A stretch of 64,000 bases of DNA, taken from Tetracentron sinense. Its lineage: Eukaryota > Streptophyta > Magnoliopsida > Trochodendrales > Trochodendraceae. This document shows, in pieces, positions 10,643 through 23,127 of the stretch. Within the stretch, counting starts at the first letter, position 1, and every line of letters starts with the position of its first letter. The position numbers and the translations under genes are program-made. The notes beneath the pieces were generated by a model. The model saw only the letters and a list, made by a program, of their open reading frames with translations, searched no databases and was not told the origin of the DNA. The stretch lies in contig CM026565.1 of assembly GCA_015143295.1 (NCBI GenBank), positions 15,994,041 to 16,058,040 on the forward strand, read 5' to 3'.

Positions 10643-13600
10643 GAACCCTACTAGTCAATGAGTATTTGGCTCGAGTGTTGATTGATACCGGGTCTACTCA
10701 TTCATTTGTCTCGCTGAGTTTTTCAGAAGGCTTTTCTGTAGAGGCAAGTCAGCTAGAACCGGAGTTAGCCATTTCGACTCCTCTCGGCAAAACAGTATTG
10801 GCAGATAAAGTGTATAGAAATAGTGTGGTCCAAGTTGGAAGCCACGAGTTGGCGGTTGATCTCATCGTCCTTGGATTCCAAGACTTTGATGTTATATTAG
10901 GAATGGATTGGTTAGCAGCACATCATGGGCATGTAGCTTGCTTTGAGAAAATGGTACTCTTCAAGCCAGTAGAAGGAAAACCATTCCACTTTCGCGGGTT
11001 GAAAAGTAGATATATTGCTCGTTTTGCGGCGTTGAGCTTAGCTAACCCCGAGGCAAAGGACTCATCGACTATTCCGGTTGTGAGTGAGTTCCTGGATGTA
11101 TTTCCAGAGGAGTTGCCAGGATTGCCTCCAGACAGGGAGATTGAGTTTGTGATCGAGCTTGCACCAGGCACAGCTCCTGTTTTCAGGGCTCCGTATAGAA
11201 TGGCCCCTATTGAACTCAAAGAGTTAAAGACCCAGTTGGAAGAATTACAAGGTCTTGGTTTCATTCGACCAAGTGTCTCACCGTGGGGTGCCCCGGTGTT
11301 GTTTGTTAAGAAGAAAGATGGCTCGATGCGGATGTGCGTCGATTACAGGCAATTGAACAAAGTCACTATAAAGAATAGGTATCCCTTGCCTAGGATTGAT
11401 GACTTGTTCGATCAGTTGAAGGGAGCGAGATTTTTCTCGAAGATAGACCTTCGATCGGGTTATCACCAGTTGAAGATTAAGGTGGAAGATGTTCCTAAAA
11501 CTGCTTTCAGGACTCGGTATGGACACTACGAGTTCTTGGTGATGCCTTTTGGACTCACGAACGCGCCGGCAGCCTTTATGGATTTGATGAACCGGGTGTT
11601 CCGGCCATATCTTGATAGGTGCGTGATTGTATTTGTTGATGACATTTTGGTCTATTCCCAGACACGGGAAGATCACACACGCGACCTATGCCTTGCTTTG
11701 GAAATGCTAAGAAAGCACAAACTATACGCCAAACTTAGCAAGTGTGAGTTTTGGTTGGAAGAGGTGGCATTCCTAGGCCACGTTGTTTCTGCAGAAGGTA
11801 TCTCGGTAGATCCAAAGAAGATCGAAGCAGTTATGAGTTGGGCGAGGCCCAAGAGTGTTACCGAGATACGCAGCTTTCTTGGGTTGGCAGGCTACTACAG
11901 GAGATTCGTAGAGGGTTTCTCTAGCCTTGCGGCACCGCTCACTTACCTGACAAGGAAGAACGCCAAGTTTGTATGGAGTGATAAGTGCGAGATCAGTTTC
12001 ACGGAACTGAAGAAGAGGCTTACTACAGCCCCTGTCCTTACTGTGCCATCTGGATCTTATGGGTATGAGGTGTATAGTGATGCCACACAAGTTGGACTTG
12101 GGTGTGTACTCATGCAGCACAAGAAAGTCATTGCCTATGCATCGAGGCAATTGAAGGAGCATGAGAAGAATTACCCCACGCACGACTTAGAGCTTGCCGC
12201 AGTCGTGTTTGCACTCAAGATCTGGCGACATTACTTATACGGGGTGGAATTCTATGTGTATACGGACCACAAGAGCCTCAAGTACCTCTTTTCCCAAAAG
12301 GAATTGAATCTAAGGCAACGGCGTTGGATGGAATTTTTGAAAGACTATGATTGTACTATTCAATACCACCCGGGTAAAGCAAATGTAGTGGCTGATGCTT
12401 TGAGTAGAAGACCTCCGGGGTTATTAGCATGCATGTTAGTGCAGGAATGGAAGCTACTTGAAGACTTGGCAAATCTGAACATTAGTGTGAATGACTTTGT
12501 TCGTAGTCCTATCTTGGCAAATGTCACGGTTCGGCCATACATTATAGATTTGATCCAAGAATACCAAGCCACGGATGCTGAATTGTTGGCTTATCGGGAC
12601 AAGGAAGTTGCTAAGGGTAGTGAGGACTTTTCTCTCACCAGTCGGGGTGCTATCACATTCAAGGGAAGGCTGTGCGTCTCAGCCAATGCAGATCTTCGAA
12701 GAGAGATTTTGGATGAAGCACACCGTTCGAAGTACACAGTGCATCCAGGGGGTACAAAGATGTACCGGAACCTCAAGAGTCACTTTTGGTGGCGGAATAT
12801 AAAGAGGGAGGTTGCGGAATATGTAGCACGGTGCTTGGTGTGTCAACAGGTAAAAGCAGAACACATGCGGCCCGCAGGTCTATTACAGTCCCTTCCGATT
12901 CCCGAGTGGAAATGGGAGAACATATCCATGGATTTCATAGTTGGCTTGCCAAAGACGGCAAGGGGCTCAGATGCGATATGGGTAGTAGTGGATCGTTTGA
13001 CGAAGTCCGCTCACTTCTTACCTTACCGAACTACTTTCAACTCTAGTCAGTTAGCCGCTTTGTACATCAAGGAAGTGGTGAGGTTGCACGGAGTGCCCGT
13101 TAGTATTGTGTCAGATCGGGATCCAAGATTCACATCACGATTCTGGAAAAGCTTCCAGGAGGCTATGGGTTCTCGACTTGATTTCAGCACCGCTTTTCAT
13201 CCACAGACGGATGGACAAACCGAGAGAGTGAACCAAGTCATTGAAGACATGCTTCGGGCTTGTATGTTGGATTTCAGAGGCAGTTGGGAAGAGCACTTGC
13301 CTTTGGTTGAATTCGCCTATAATAACAGCTATCAGGCGAGTATCCAAATGGCACCATTTGAGGCCTTGTATGGGCGAAGTTGTAGGCCTCCTCTCTATTG
13401 GGATGAGGTAGGAGAAAGGAAAGTACTTGGTCCAGAGTTGATTGACCAAACTGCAGGCACAGTTAAGATCATTCGGGATCGATTGAAAGCCGCTCAAGAT
13501 CGCCAGAAAAGTTATGCGGACACGCGCCGTAGGGACTTGGAATTTCAAGTAGGGGATCAAGTTTTTGTGAAAGTATCTCCTAGCAAAGGGATCATGAGAT

Positions 13601-13947
13601 TTGGAAAGCGAGGCAAGCTCAGTCCTCGGTATGTTGGGCCTTTTGAGATTATCACACGAGTTGGTGAGGTTGCTTACAGGGTAGCTCTCCCACCTCACAT
13701 GGCCGCAGTTCACAACGTCTTCCATGTGTCTATGCTTCGGAAGTACATTGCGGATCCTTTGCATGTCATAGACTTGGAACCGTTGGAGATTCGAGAGGAC
13801 CTCACCTTGATTGAAAAGCCGGTTCAGATTTTGGATCGAAGAGATCAGGTGCTTTGCAACAAGACAATCCCTTTGGTTCTTGTGCAATGGCAACACCATG
13901 CGCGTGAAGCCGAAGTCAAAGCAAAGTATCCAGAATTAATTGAATGA
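10643..13947 (+). CDS. Ty3/gypsy pol: protease-RT-RNase H-integrase
   Basis: About 1100 codons with no stop. Without splicing the open frame extends back into the intron to an ATG at 10552. Domains in order: retropepsin [11 protein letters not shown] (catalytic Asp codon 10684); reverse transcriptase with [12 protein letters not shown] and [10 protein letters not shown] (near 11632); RNase H with [13 protein letters not shown] (near 12065) and [10 protein letters not shown]; integrase with the HHCC finger ending CLVCQQVK, then catalytic acidic residues in [21 protein letters not shown] and [13 protein letters not shown]; then [11 protein letters not shown] and the C-terminal tail. Function: polyprotein processing, cDNA synthesis and insertion of the element. 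In related Tekay-type elements a chromodomain-like segment follows; here the tail after LVQWQHH is short and goes straight to YPELIE, so that segment looks lost. Every catalytic motif looks intact by eye. Confidence 0.95.
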
Positions 13948-14033
13948 GTTTTTGTACAAGTTTGTATATGAATGGTAATTTTCTTTTTGGTTTGTAATGC
14001 AAGTAGCGTCTAAATTTCGAGGACGAAATTTTT

Positions 14034-14048
14034 GTAAGGGGGGGAGGA
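14034..14048 (+). promoter_or_regulatory. Polypurine tract of gypsy element
   Basis: A run of G and A directly before the 3' LTR; primes plus-strand DNA synthesis in LTR elements. Confidence 0.85.
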
Positions 14049-16714
14049 TGTAGAGCCCCGGACCTTTTCACGTTTAATGCATGACACTTTCGTTGCCATT
14101 TTACCTTTAAAGAAGTATAATTAATAAATAAGGAAGAAATTAGAAATTCCGAAATGTCAGAAATGTTCCTTTTCGAAGTACGAACCCAACGCAAGTTGAA
14201 TCGTCAAAATCGGACGAACGAGTCAAAAGATATGGCCAAAACAGTCTGGACCTACAGGCAATCGTAGCTCGGAAGGCACTAAGGACGTAGCTCGGAAGGC
14301 ACTAAGGACGTGGCTCTGACAACGTGCTCTGATAAGGCACGGACAACGCATAGACAACGTACTCTGATAACGTAGCTCTAGCTCTGATAACGTATACGTT
14401 GTGCATCCGTTGTGCAACAGACAATGGGTACGTTGTACAGCTCACAACGGGGACGTTGTACATAAGACAACGGATAATGAGCTCAGCACTATGCACAACA
14501 CAACGTGACAATGGGTTTGGCACCTTTCACAACGGACAACGTACTCAGCACAATTCACAGCACAACGTGTTTGGCACTGTTCACAACACAACGTGTTTGG
14601 CACTGTTCACAGCACAACGTGTTCAGCACTATTCACAGCACAACGTGTTCAGCACTATTCACAGCGCAACGTGTTCGGCACTATTCACAGCGCAACGTGT
14701 TCGGCACTGTTCACAGCACAACGTGTTTGGCACTGTTCACAGCACAACGTGTTCAGCACTATTCACAGCACAACGTGTTCGGCACTATTCACAGCATAAC
14801 GTGTTTGGCACTATTCACAGCACGACGTGTTCGACACTATTCACAGCTCAACGTGTTCGGCACTCGTGTTTTTGCAGAAATTTCAGTAAGGGTATTATGG
14901 TCTTTTGGTCGGTTCACTCTTACCTTAAGAGTCTTGCCCGAGCCTTTAGGGCTTCATTTCGACACTTAGAGAGATTGGGAAATAAGAAGAGAGGAGAGGG
15001 CGATTCCTAAACCTAGGGTTTCCATTTTGGAGAGAAATCAAGGGGTTTGTGAACCCACACTCAACTCAAGCCCATTTTTCTTCAAGATCAAGGCACAAGC
15101 TTGTGAGGAGCATCTCCTCAAGCTAGGGCAGCAACTCACGGTTGTTTTTGGTAGGGGATTTCTTCCTCACTTGATCAAGGTCGGTACTCCTTACTACCCT
15201 CCTAGTTATAGTTCCTCTTTTCCCTTTATTTCTTTTGATTTTCTTTCATTTACACATGTGCTATGAGATAGATGGTTGTGAATGGTGAATGGAGATGGAA
15301 TGGGCGATTGGATGCCAAGGGTTGTGTTGTGATGATTAAAATGGGGAGGGCATTGTATCCATAATAAACACACCTTTATGATGTGAGTAAACTCACCTAG
15401 AAAAGCATGATTTAGGTTTAAATGAATAATGAATAATGAACACACCATGTTTGATGAAATGCCAAGGTGAATAAAATGAGTTGTAAATTAGGAAATGCAT
15501 GCTTAATAAATTATGAATATTGCTAGGGCCCATGATAGTGTGTTTTCTTGCTTGCCCTAAATGATATGAATATTACATTGCTCGATCATTGACGTTATAT
15601 GTGTTGTGAAATTACCCAAATGTCGTATTTAAATTTAAATGCAAGTATGTACACGGTTCCCACGAGCACGGCATGCATGACATGATTTATCGAGGTTTTC
15701 AAGAACATGGTTAGAGGTGGGACATATCCTACGATATGTTTTACCTCGCTTTTCACAAGAAAACAAGAACCAACATTCCACGAGGGGTCTCCCCTCACTC
15801 ACAAGTGCATATCATGAAGAAGGGCCTCCCTTCCCTCGCAAGTACATACATATCATGAAGAAGGGTCTCCCTTCCCTCGCAAGTGCATTGCATAAAGAAG
15901 GGTCTCCCTTCCCTCTCAAGGCATCTCTCAAGCGCATCTCACAAGGATATCTCACAAGTGTATCTCACAAGTTACATGATCACAAGCAAGCACGCATGAC
16001 ATGCATGACATGACACGTACGACACGCTCGACAAGATCAAGTAAGACAAACACGACAAGCTTTCAAGTACGAAAAGATATTTCAAGCCAAGTCAAGTGCA
16101 CGATGTTTTCAAGAGGTTTTATCGGCTTTCTACGAAATACAAGCATGATTATAAATTGCTTTACTTCCTTGTATGATATGAATTGTTTCCGTCTAACATA
16201 TATGAATTGCTCCTGATTTATGTATTGCCATTTTTATGCTATGACTATTGGTTAGTATTTGGTACCCGCTGAGTATTCCATGCTCAGCCGTACTTCTTAT
16301 GTCGGCAGGTTCTGAGGGAGCAGCTGCTCCATTTGATGTTTGTGCTCCTGGCTCATGGGTGGAAGAGGAGTACGTCGAGGAGCCTTTGGAGGAACCTCCC
16401 GTAGAGGGTTACCATTAGGTGGTTGTAGATTCTGAGTGAATAGCTGTGGGTGAGATGAGAGATATACATTCATGTATTTTGGCGGGTCTGTCCGCACTTT
16501 CTTTTGGATTCCTTTTGTGTAAACTTGGATTCGTATATACATAGAGGTTTGTTTAGACTTCTGCTTTGCAATGTTAGAGTATGTTTCCGCTGTTTATATC
16601 CTCTATTGTATATGCTCTGTGGGTTTTTGCAGGTTGGTTTGTCAAGCAAGTCATGTAAGCCATGATTAGTCGTCCAAAGTTCACTCGAACTCCTAGGGTG
16701 GGTTTTGGGTCGCG

Positions 16715-16717
<3 letters not shown>
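14049..16717 (+). repeat. 3' LTR of gypsy element
   Basis: 2669 bp partner of 6195-8886. Main differences are unit changes in the minisatellite and scattered substitutions, including the altered TATA at 16533-16542. Followed by a (TA)n run. Confidence 0.95.
14550..14868 (+). repeat. 26-bp minisatellite inside the 3' LTR
   Basis: Same unit as at 6715-7035, with different substitutions between copies. Non-coding despite long open frames. Confidence 0.9.
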
Positions 16718-16765
<48 letters not shown>

Positions 16766-16778
16766 CTATTATATATAT
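16718..16778. repeat. (TA)n tract
   Basis: Dinucleotide run at the LINE tail that also borders the gypsy 3' LTR; the likely gypsy target. Confidence 0.9.
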
Positions 16779-16789
16779 ATTTTTTTTAA

Positions 16790-17075
16790 ATAAAAGCCAC
16801 TCAGAAGGAGTGGGGGGTTTGACGGACCCCTACCTGCTTATTAATATTAAATGAAAAATGGGGGGGGGGGGGGGGGGGGGGGACATAAATCCTTACCCCT
16901 ACAAAACTCCAGGGGGGACATAAAACCTTACCCCTAAAAGAACTCAAACAAAACAAAATAAAGGAGAAAAAAAGGGGGGGACATAAAACCTTACCTAAAG
17001 AAACCACATAAAAAAAATACAAGGGGAGACATAAGCTTTACCCCTACCCAAAAATCAACCAAGACAAAACAAGAA
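16790..17075 (-). other. LINE 3' UTR with repeated motif
   Basis: On the minus strand, four blocks of the type ggggtaaggttttatgtccc (ends near 17045, 16995, 16935 and 16895), a run of about 22 C (16861-16882 as G on the plus strand), and the terminal word actccttctgagtgg. The block order and end word recur in the truncated copy at 5280-5500. Confidence 0.75.
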
Positions 17076-20000
17076 TCAATCATGCATAACCACTCTAACA
17101 TTTCCCATCCCTACTTTATCAAGAAGAATAAGAGCGTTGAGGCGTGAAGGAATATCATGAGTAGGAAAGAATTCACCTGTGAGATGAGTATTGCATCCAT
17201 GGTTAGCTAAAAAATCAGCTACCGTATTTGTTTCCCTAAAAATGTGAGTGAAAGAAGAACAAATATGCATCACTTGAAAAAGCTTCTTATTCCAGTACCA
17301 CACTTTCCAGGGATGACTAAAAGAACCCTCCCAAGCTTGTACAAGAGCTTTAGCATCCGATTCAACTTCCACATTTATAAAACCAAGCCTTTGACAAAGA
17401 GAGAGACCATCCAATAAAGCCCTTGTCTCAGCTACATAGCTAGAGCATTGCTCGTAAAAGGCATAAAAACAAGCAATCATTTCTCTTGAATGATTCCGAA
17501 GAATACCACCTCCTCCCACTAACCCGGGATTACCTTTGGATGCACCATCCACATTTAGTTTAATTCTGCCCTGTAGGGGCCGAAGCCATTTAACATGAGA
17601 AAAAGTACATCTTCTCTCATCAGAAGGTATCAAAATATTAAGAATAGAGAGATCTAAGTTCTTTTTTGTTTTCGGAAGTGAGCTAATCTCAATCATCCAT
17701 TTTCGAATTTTGGCAATAATCACCTCCGCAGGTTTGCGCACATCTTGAAATCGACGAGCACATCTTTCTTTCCATATCTCCCATATCACGATAAGCGGTA
17801 ACAAAACAAGAACGATATTATGTCGTCTATCAGAAGCCCTGAACCATCTCATAAGAACACATTGAGTGGAATCACTGAGGAGAGCTTGAACATTACAAAG
17901 ATTGCTAAAATACCTCCATATCTTTCTTGCAATATCACTTTGGACTAGTAAATGAGATAAAGATTCAATATGACCTTGAGAGCAACAAGAGCAACAACTA
18001 ACTAAAGGAATACCAACGGATTGGATTTTAAAATCAATAGGGACAGCTCCATGCATTACCTTCCAACCAAAAATTTGAATTTTCTTAGGAATAATATCAT
18101 TCCAAACATACCTCGTCCAATTTTTGTGAGAAGTAGAGTATCTAAGAGAATCCCAAGCTGATTTAATTGAAAATTTACCTTTGGAACTGTTCTTCCATAT
18201 GAAAATATCATCAGAGTCAGAAATAAAAAAGCCTGCTTCTCTAATATCAACCAAAATAGAATCAGTTAAATATTCAGAAACAAGACTAAAATCCCAATGA
18301 CCACTCTCATCAAGCATATCCGAAATTTGAGGAAAAACATGAGGAATGATATAAGTGTTAGCTATAAGAGGGACTTCCCCAAACCAGCAGTCAAGCCAAA
18401 AATTAATCTTATTACCATTACCAATTAAAGCACTTGAGTTACAGACCACCTCCTTACATAGACGGCTAATATGATTCCAAGTTTTAGAAGATCCAGGATG
18501 AGAAGAAGCATACCAAATGTGATTAAATTAGAATTTAGATTTAAAAAATCTAGACCAAAGATTATCATTTTGATAAAGCTTCCAAGCTTGTTTCATTCTA
18601 AAAGCTAAATAAAATTCATGCATTTTCCTGATTCCCAACCCACCTTCTAGAATAAGAAGAGAACAAGTTTTCCAATTAATCCAGTGACGCTTTTTAGCAT
18701 CAATTCTATTATTCCAAAAGAATTTGGCCATAGATCTATCAATGAGTTCTAAAATAGCTTTTGGAACATGTATCCCTGCTAAAAGATGAGTAGGAATAGA
18801 AGATAAGACATGTTCAATAAGAATAAGCCTACCTCCTGTTGATAAAAACTTACCTTTCCAACCCTCAATCTTATTAAGAATTTTATCAACCAAGGGGTTA
18901 AAGTAGCAGTTTTTTGAATGACCCTTGTATAGAGAAACACCAAGATAAGTGAAAGGAAAATTTTTATTAGGAATCCCAACCCAATTTAAAATAGCAGCCC
19001 TTCTCGTCCTAGGAAGGCTTGGAGAGCAAAAGAAAGGACTTTTCGCACGATTAATCAACTGACCAAATGATTTTTCATAGGAAGAAATAAAATCAAAAAT
19101 TTTCTTGATATTATGTTTTCTAGCATTGCAAAAGATTAAAGTATCATCCGCAAAAAGTAAATGAGAAACTGGAATGCCATAACTCCCCAGTTTGTAATTA
19201 AGAGAAAGACTTTCAGAGACTCTTTTCAAGCCCCTACTGAGAACTTCCTCAGCCAAAATGAAAAGATTAGGGGAGAGAGGATCACATTGGCGAAGACCAT
19301 GAGAACTCTGAAAAAAACCTTGAAGAGTTCCATTAATAATAATAGAAAAAGATTGATTAAATAAGAACCCTTGAATTAATTTGATAACTGTATTATTGAA
19401 ACCCATCTTTCGAAGAACAGCTATAATGAAATTCCACTCCATACGATCATATGCCTTAGACATATCAAGTTTAAAAATGATGTTACCTCCCGGAGTTTTT
19501 CTATCAATCTCCTGCACCATCTCTTGAGCAAGATTAATATTATCAGTAATATTTCTACCTTTCACAAAACCACTTTGCTCTTCAGATATGATATTAGGAA
19601 GAAATTTACCAATATGATCAGACAATAGTCCAGCAATGATCTTGTAAAGAAAGTTACATAAGCTAATAGGTCAGAAATCAGCGTTTTTTCAAAGGGGAAT
19701 TACATTTAGGAATGAGAGCAATAGCTGTAACATTAATAGCTTTAGGAATATCCACATTAGCCAAGAAAGAAGAAATAGTTCTATAAAGATCATCCTTAAT
19801 TATATTCCAACAACAATGATAAAAGTGACCCGAAAAACCATCCGGGCCTGGAGCACTATCAGCAGACATGCTAAACACAACATGCTTAATTTCATCAATA
19901 GAAGGAGAATTTGAGATATCCATATTATCAATATCTGAAATAAGATTGGGAATATGATTGATAATATTATGATCAATTAAGCAATGAGAAGAGGTTAATA

Positions 20001-21215
20001 AATCTTTAAAGTAAGAAACAGCAACATTACCAATATCATCCCTCGAATCCAACCATTCTCCTTGCTAATTTTGGAACTGAGTGATGCAATTTTTCCCCTT
20101 CTGGAATTAGTAACCATATGAAAAAATCTAGTATTATTATCCCCCTCTTGAAGTCATTTAATTCTGGATTTTTGTCGCCAGAAAATCTCTTCATATAAAA
20201 GAGTGTTTTGCATCTCATCTTTAAGACTATTTAATTTATCAGCATTCCCTATTTCCCAAGAATTTTGAAGATCTTCCTTCAAATTACTGATTTGGATTTC
20301 CAAGTCTTTGATTTTTTGGAAATCATTCCCAAAATCATTTTTATTCCAACTTTTGAGAATGATCTTAAGTCTTTTCAGTTTTAAAAAGAAAGACATAAGA
20401 GGATTAGCATATAAGGGAATATCCCACGACTCAGAAACAACTCTATGGAAATCAAGGTGATGAATCCACATTTTTTGAAATTTAAAAGACGAAGGTTGCC
20501 TAACCTCATCTTTACCAAATTTAAGAAGAAGAGGGGAGTGGTCAGAAGCTAGCCTGGTGAGATGAGAGACATTATAGATGTTAAAATTAAGATTCCATTC
20601 TAAGCTAAAAAGAACACGATCTAGTCTAGCATATATACGATTAGTTCCTTCCTGATTATTGCACCATGTATATTTATTACCAATACAACCAGCATCAATC
20701 AAGCCCAGATAATTTATCATATTATTAAAATCCGTGAGAGATTCAATATTAACATCTCTTCCTCCCAACTTTTCATCAGAATTAACAATAGCATTAAAAT
20801 CTCCTCCAATTAAAAAAGGTCCTACATAAGAAGCAAAACAAGAACAAAGATCCGACCAAAGAGATGTACGCTCCCTCCTATTACATTTAGCATAAATAAA
20901 CGCAAATCTAATGGGAATAATACCAGATACGGAAACATCAACAACAATCATTTGGTCTGAAGAAGATATAAAGGATACATGGACATGATTCTTCCAAAAC
21001 AACCAAATCTTAGGATGAGAATAATGCGATTCCATATGTTTATCCATGCCAATAAAATTACAAACTTCATAGAGAGAATCAAAGTTCTTTTTTGGTTCCA
21101 TAATAGCAGTGAGGAAAATATTATTAGAAGAAATTAATTGTTTTAATCTAGACTTAGAAGCTAAATTACCAATACCTCGAATATTCCATAGAAGAAAGTT
21201 ATTCATTATTAACAT
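17076..21215 (-). pseudogene. LINE ORF2: endonuclease-RT-RNase H, broken
   Basis: From the 5' side: an apurinic-type endonuclease (FLLWNIRGIGN near 21195, GGDFNAIVNS, SDHSPLLLKFG; 21215-20154); a reverse transcriptase starting SAPGPDGFSGHFY (20052-19678) and continuing EEQSGFVKGRNITDN, KLDMSKAYDRMEWNF and LLFADDTLIFC (near 19137-19160; 19625-18528); a Zn-binding zf-RVT region (GWKVMHGAVP, CSCCSQGHIESLSHLL); and RNase H with LNVDGASKGNPGLVGGGG (near 17560) and ESDAKALV. The protein nicks target DNA and copies LINE RNA into it. Breaks: TGA after KSRIK at about 20151, a frameshift near 20050, a frameshift and a TGA near 19625-19690, and TAA at about 18525. Overlaps the end of ORF1 by 17 bp. Confidence 0.92.
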
Positions 21216-22988
21216 TAATGGAATTAGTCGCCAAAGAGAGACCCGCAGATCTAGATCGAGTCATAATATGAGATGAGGGGATAATTTTGTTAGACTTGGT
21301 TTTCTTCTTATATTCTAGTTGATTATACGAAGAAAATAATTCTAATTTAAGCAGCTTATTGGAGAATTTTTCTCCTTCTTCCTTAAAATAATCAAAATTT
21401 TTTAACAAACAAGGTTCAAAATCCGAATGATATTCAACAGTTTGAGATTGTTCCCACAACATATTATCCATATTTAAATCCTCCCTTCTATTGGAATTTC
21501 CTTCAAGTGTGTAAATTAATTTTTTCCACATGCAATGTTGGGGAGAAAAATAAAATCTAAATCTGGAATTTCTACTGTTATTACTATTGAGAACCTCAAT
21601 TTCCGAGTTTGAAAGAATGCTAGTATTGTATACATCAGATCCCTTCTTGTTCGGAGCCATCACTGTTAATTCCTTGGTATTAGATTTGTCTAAGACACTA
21701 TTAGAGATTGAAATAATTAGACGAATCCAGTCCTTCTCGGGTATCAAGTCATTGGAGTTATTCTCAATCCTTTTACTCGAAAATTTCTTATTAGATTCTA
21801 TATCTGCTATTAGAATATCAGATGGATTAGTAGGAGAGATCAAACCTAAATTTGAATGAATTAAAGCGGTAGTATTCTCTTGCATACCATTTGCCATTGG
21901 ATCTTTCTATGTGATGAAGGAAGACGATCCACCTGTTCTAGATATTTGATTTGAAACAATAGGGATTAGAGAATCTGAAATATCAATTACTAATACTTCT
22001 TTACCTTTCTCATTGGTAGCTGTTATCTTTTCTTCATAGCTCGTATTATTGCTAAGATTATCCTTCAACAGATCTATATATGATAGCAATATAGAAGGTT
22101 CTGAAGTTTCCTCAAGATTTTTAGAAAGAGGGACTAGCTGTTTTACAACCCATAACTTCTCAGACAACTTCTTACTATTTTCCCCATTCCCTGTATGGGC
22201 AGAAGTCGCAGGTCTAGATCTCCCTTTAGATCCCGGTTTGCAAGACATATCATCATGGCCCAGTTTTTTTACATAGAGTACAAAACCGAACCTTCTTCTC
22301 ATACTCCACAGCTTGCCAATGTCCATGGTCCCCTATTCCCAACCAGAAACGGTTTGGGTTCTTCTTGAGTAAATCAATCTCAATACAAACTCTTGCTACA
22401 CTCGGTCTAGAAAGTGATTTGGCAGCACCATGAATCCTTAGAACCTTCCTAAAAATATTGCCTATAGAGGTTAAAGCAGACTCGTTGAAGAGATGAAGTG
22501 ATAGATTCAGAAAGCAAACCCAGATCGGCACTATCGAAGGTTCGACTCCTGATAAGAATGAGGGTGTCCATTTAAAAAAACCAAAATAAATATCCCTTGA
22601 TGTATATAACCTCCTTGAGCCAAATCATAAGAAAATCTGCTTCTTCAGAGAATTGAAATAAAAGATGTCTTGAATCTAAGATACCGACTGAAAAAGCCAT
22701 TCTTAGACATTCAGTTTTCTTCATATGGGTCCTGATATCATCTAGAGAAGGTCTTCCATATGTGCACTTCGCCACCAGGGATAGGCTATGAGGAGCAGCT
22801 AAGGTTGAAGTTTCTTCCGCTGTGAAAAATAAGGTTGGTTCTCCACGAAAAGTTGATGCTGTTTTGATCAGTATTGATGGGGAAGAAGCCACAGTAGCAT
22901 TTTTTCCTACTAGTTCCGCAAAGGATAGAGCAAGATCTGGTGGCCGGGAGGAGGAAACTCCACCGCCGGCACCCCTAGGGTTTGCCAT
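21199..22988 (-). pseudogene. LINE ORF1, broken
   Basis: Start chosen at 22988 (MANPRGAGGGVSSSRPPDLA) because the preceding 5' UTR ends there; an in-frame ATG at 23030 also exists. Known plant LINE ORF1 layout is visible: an N-terminal DUF4283-like region with VPIWVCFLNLSLHLF, then a CCHC knuckle whose parts CTLC and GHDDMSC lie in different frames, then a polar C-terminal tail ending SINVNNE. ORF1 proteins bind the LINE RNA. Breaks: one extra base in a 7-base homopolymer near 22574-22580, another near 22266-22272 inside the knuckle, and a TAG near 21904. The product is therefore non-functional. Confidence 0.8.
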
Positions 22989-23110
22989 AAACCCTAGCAA
23001 ATCTCCCACAAAACTTTTGCTAACATGCACCTAAAATCTTTCCTTGCTATCTTGCACTTCCAGGGCAAATTTTTCTTTATTTTTGTATGTATCTTGATGT
23101 ATGGAGCTAG

Positions 23111-23127
23111 TCCGACCGATATATATA
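23111..23127. repeat. Target duplication of the LINE, right copy
   Basis: Same 17 bases as 6178-6194, immediately beside the LINE 5' end. Confidence 0.75.

Larger units (their letters stand above)
6195..16717 (+). mobile_element. Complete Ty3/gypsy LTR retrotransposon
   Basis: Structure in order: 5' LTR 6195-8886, PBS 8891-8902, gag 9247-10494, intron 10495-10642, protease-RT-RNase H-integrase 10643-13947, polypurine tract 14034-14048, 3' LTR 14049-16717. Domain order with integrase after RNase H defines Ty3/gypsy. LTRs begin tgtagagccc and end cgtgaca or cgcgaca. The flanking atata is compatible with a 5-bp target duplication but lies in TA repeats. The two LTRs differ at about 8 sites over their last 420 bp, so the insertion is fairly young. 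It sits at the boundary between the LINE target duplication and the LINE tail. The lineage is probably chromovirus-like (Tekay/Del type) from the LTR ends and the text atttcgaggacgaaat upstream of the PPT. Confidence 0.95.
16718..23110 (-). mobile_element. Near full-length plant LINE (L1-like with RNase H)
   Basis: Minus-strand LINE: 5' end at 23110, ORF1 from 22988, ORF2 from 21215 to 17076, a 3' UTR with repeated blocks, and a TA-rich tail. Bracketed by a 17-bp target duplication (6178-6194 and 23111-23127), whose left copy is now separated from the tail by the gypsy element. Both ORFs are broken, so it is no longer autonomous. The same family left the 3' stub at 5172-5515. Confidence 0.9.

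Noticed and set aside
13135-13899. 254-residue minus-strand frame
   Set aside because: Antisense of the gypsy integrase, with no family features of its own.
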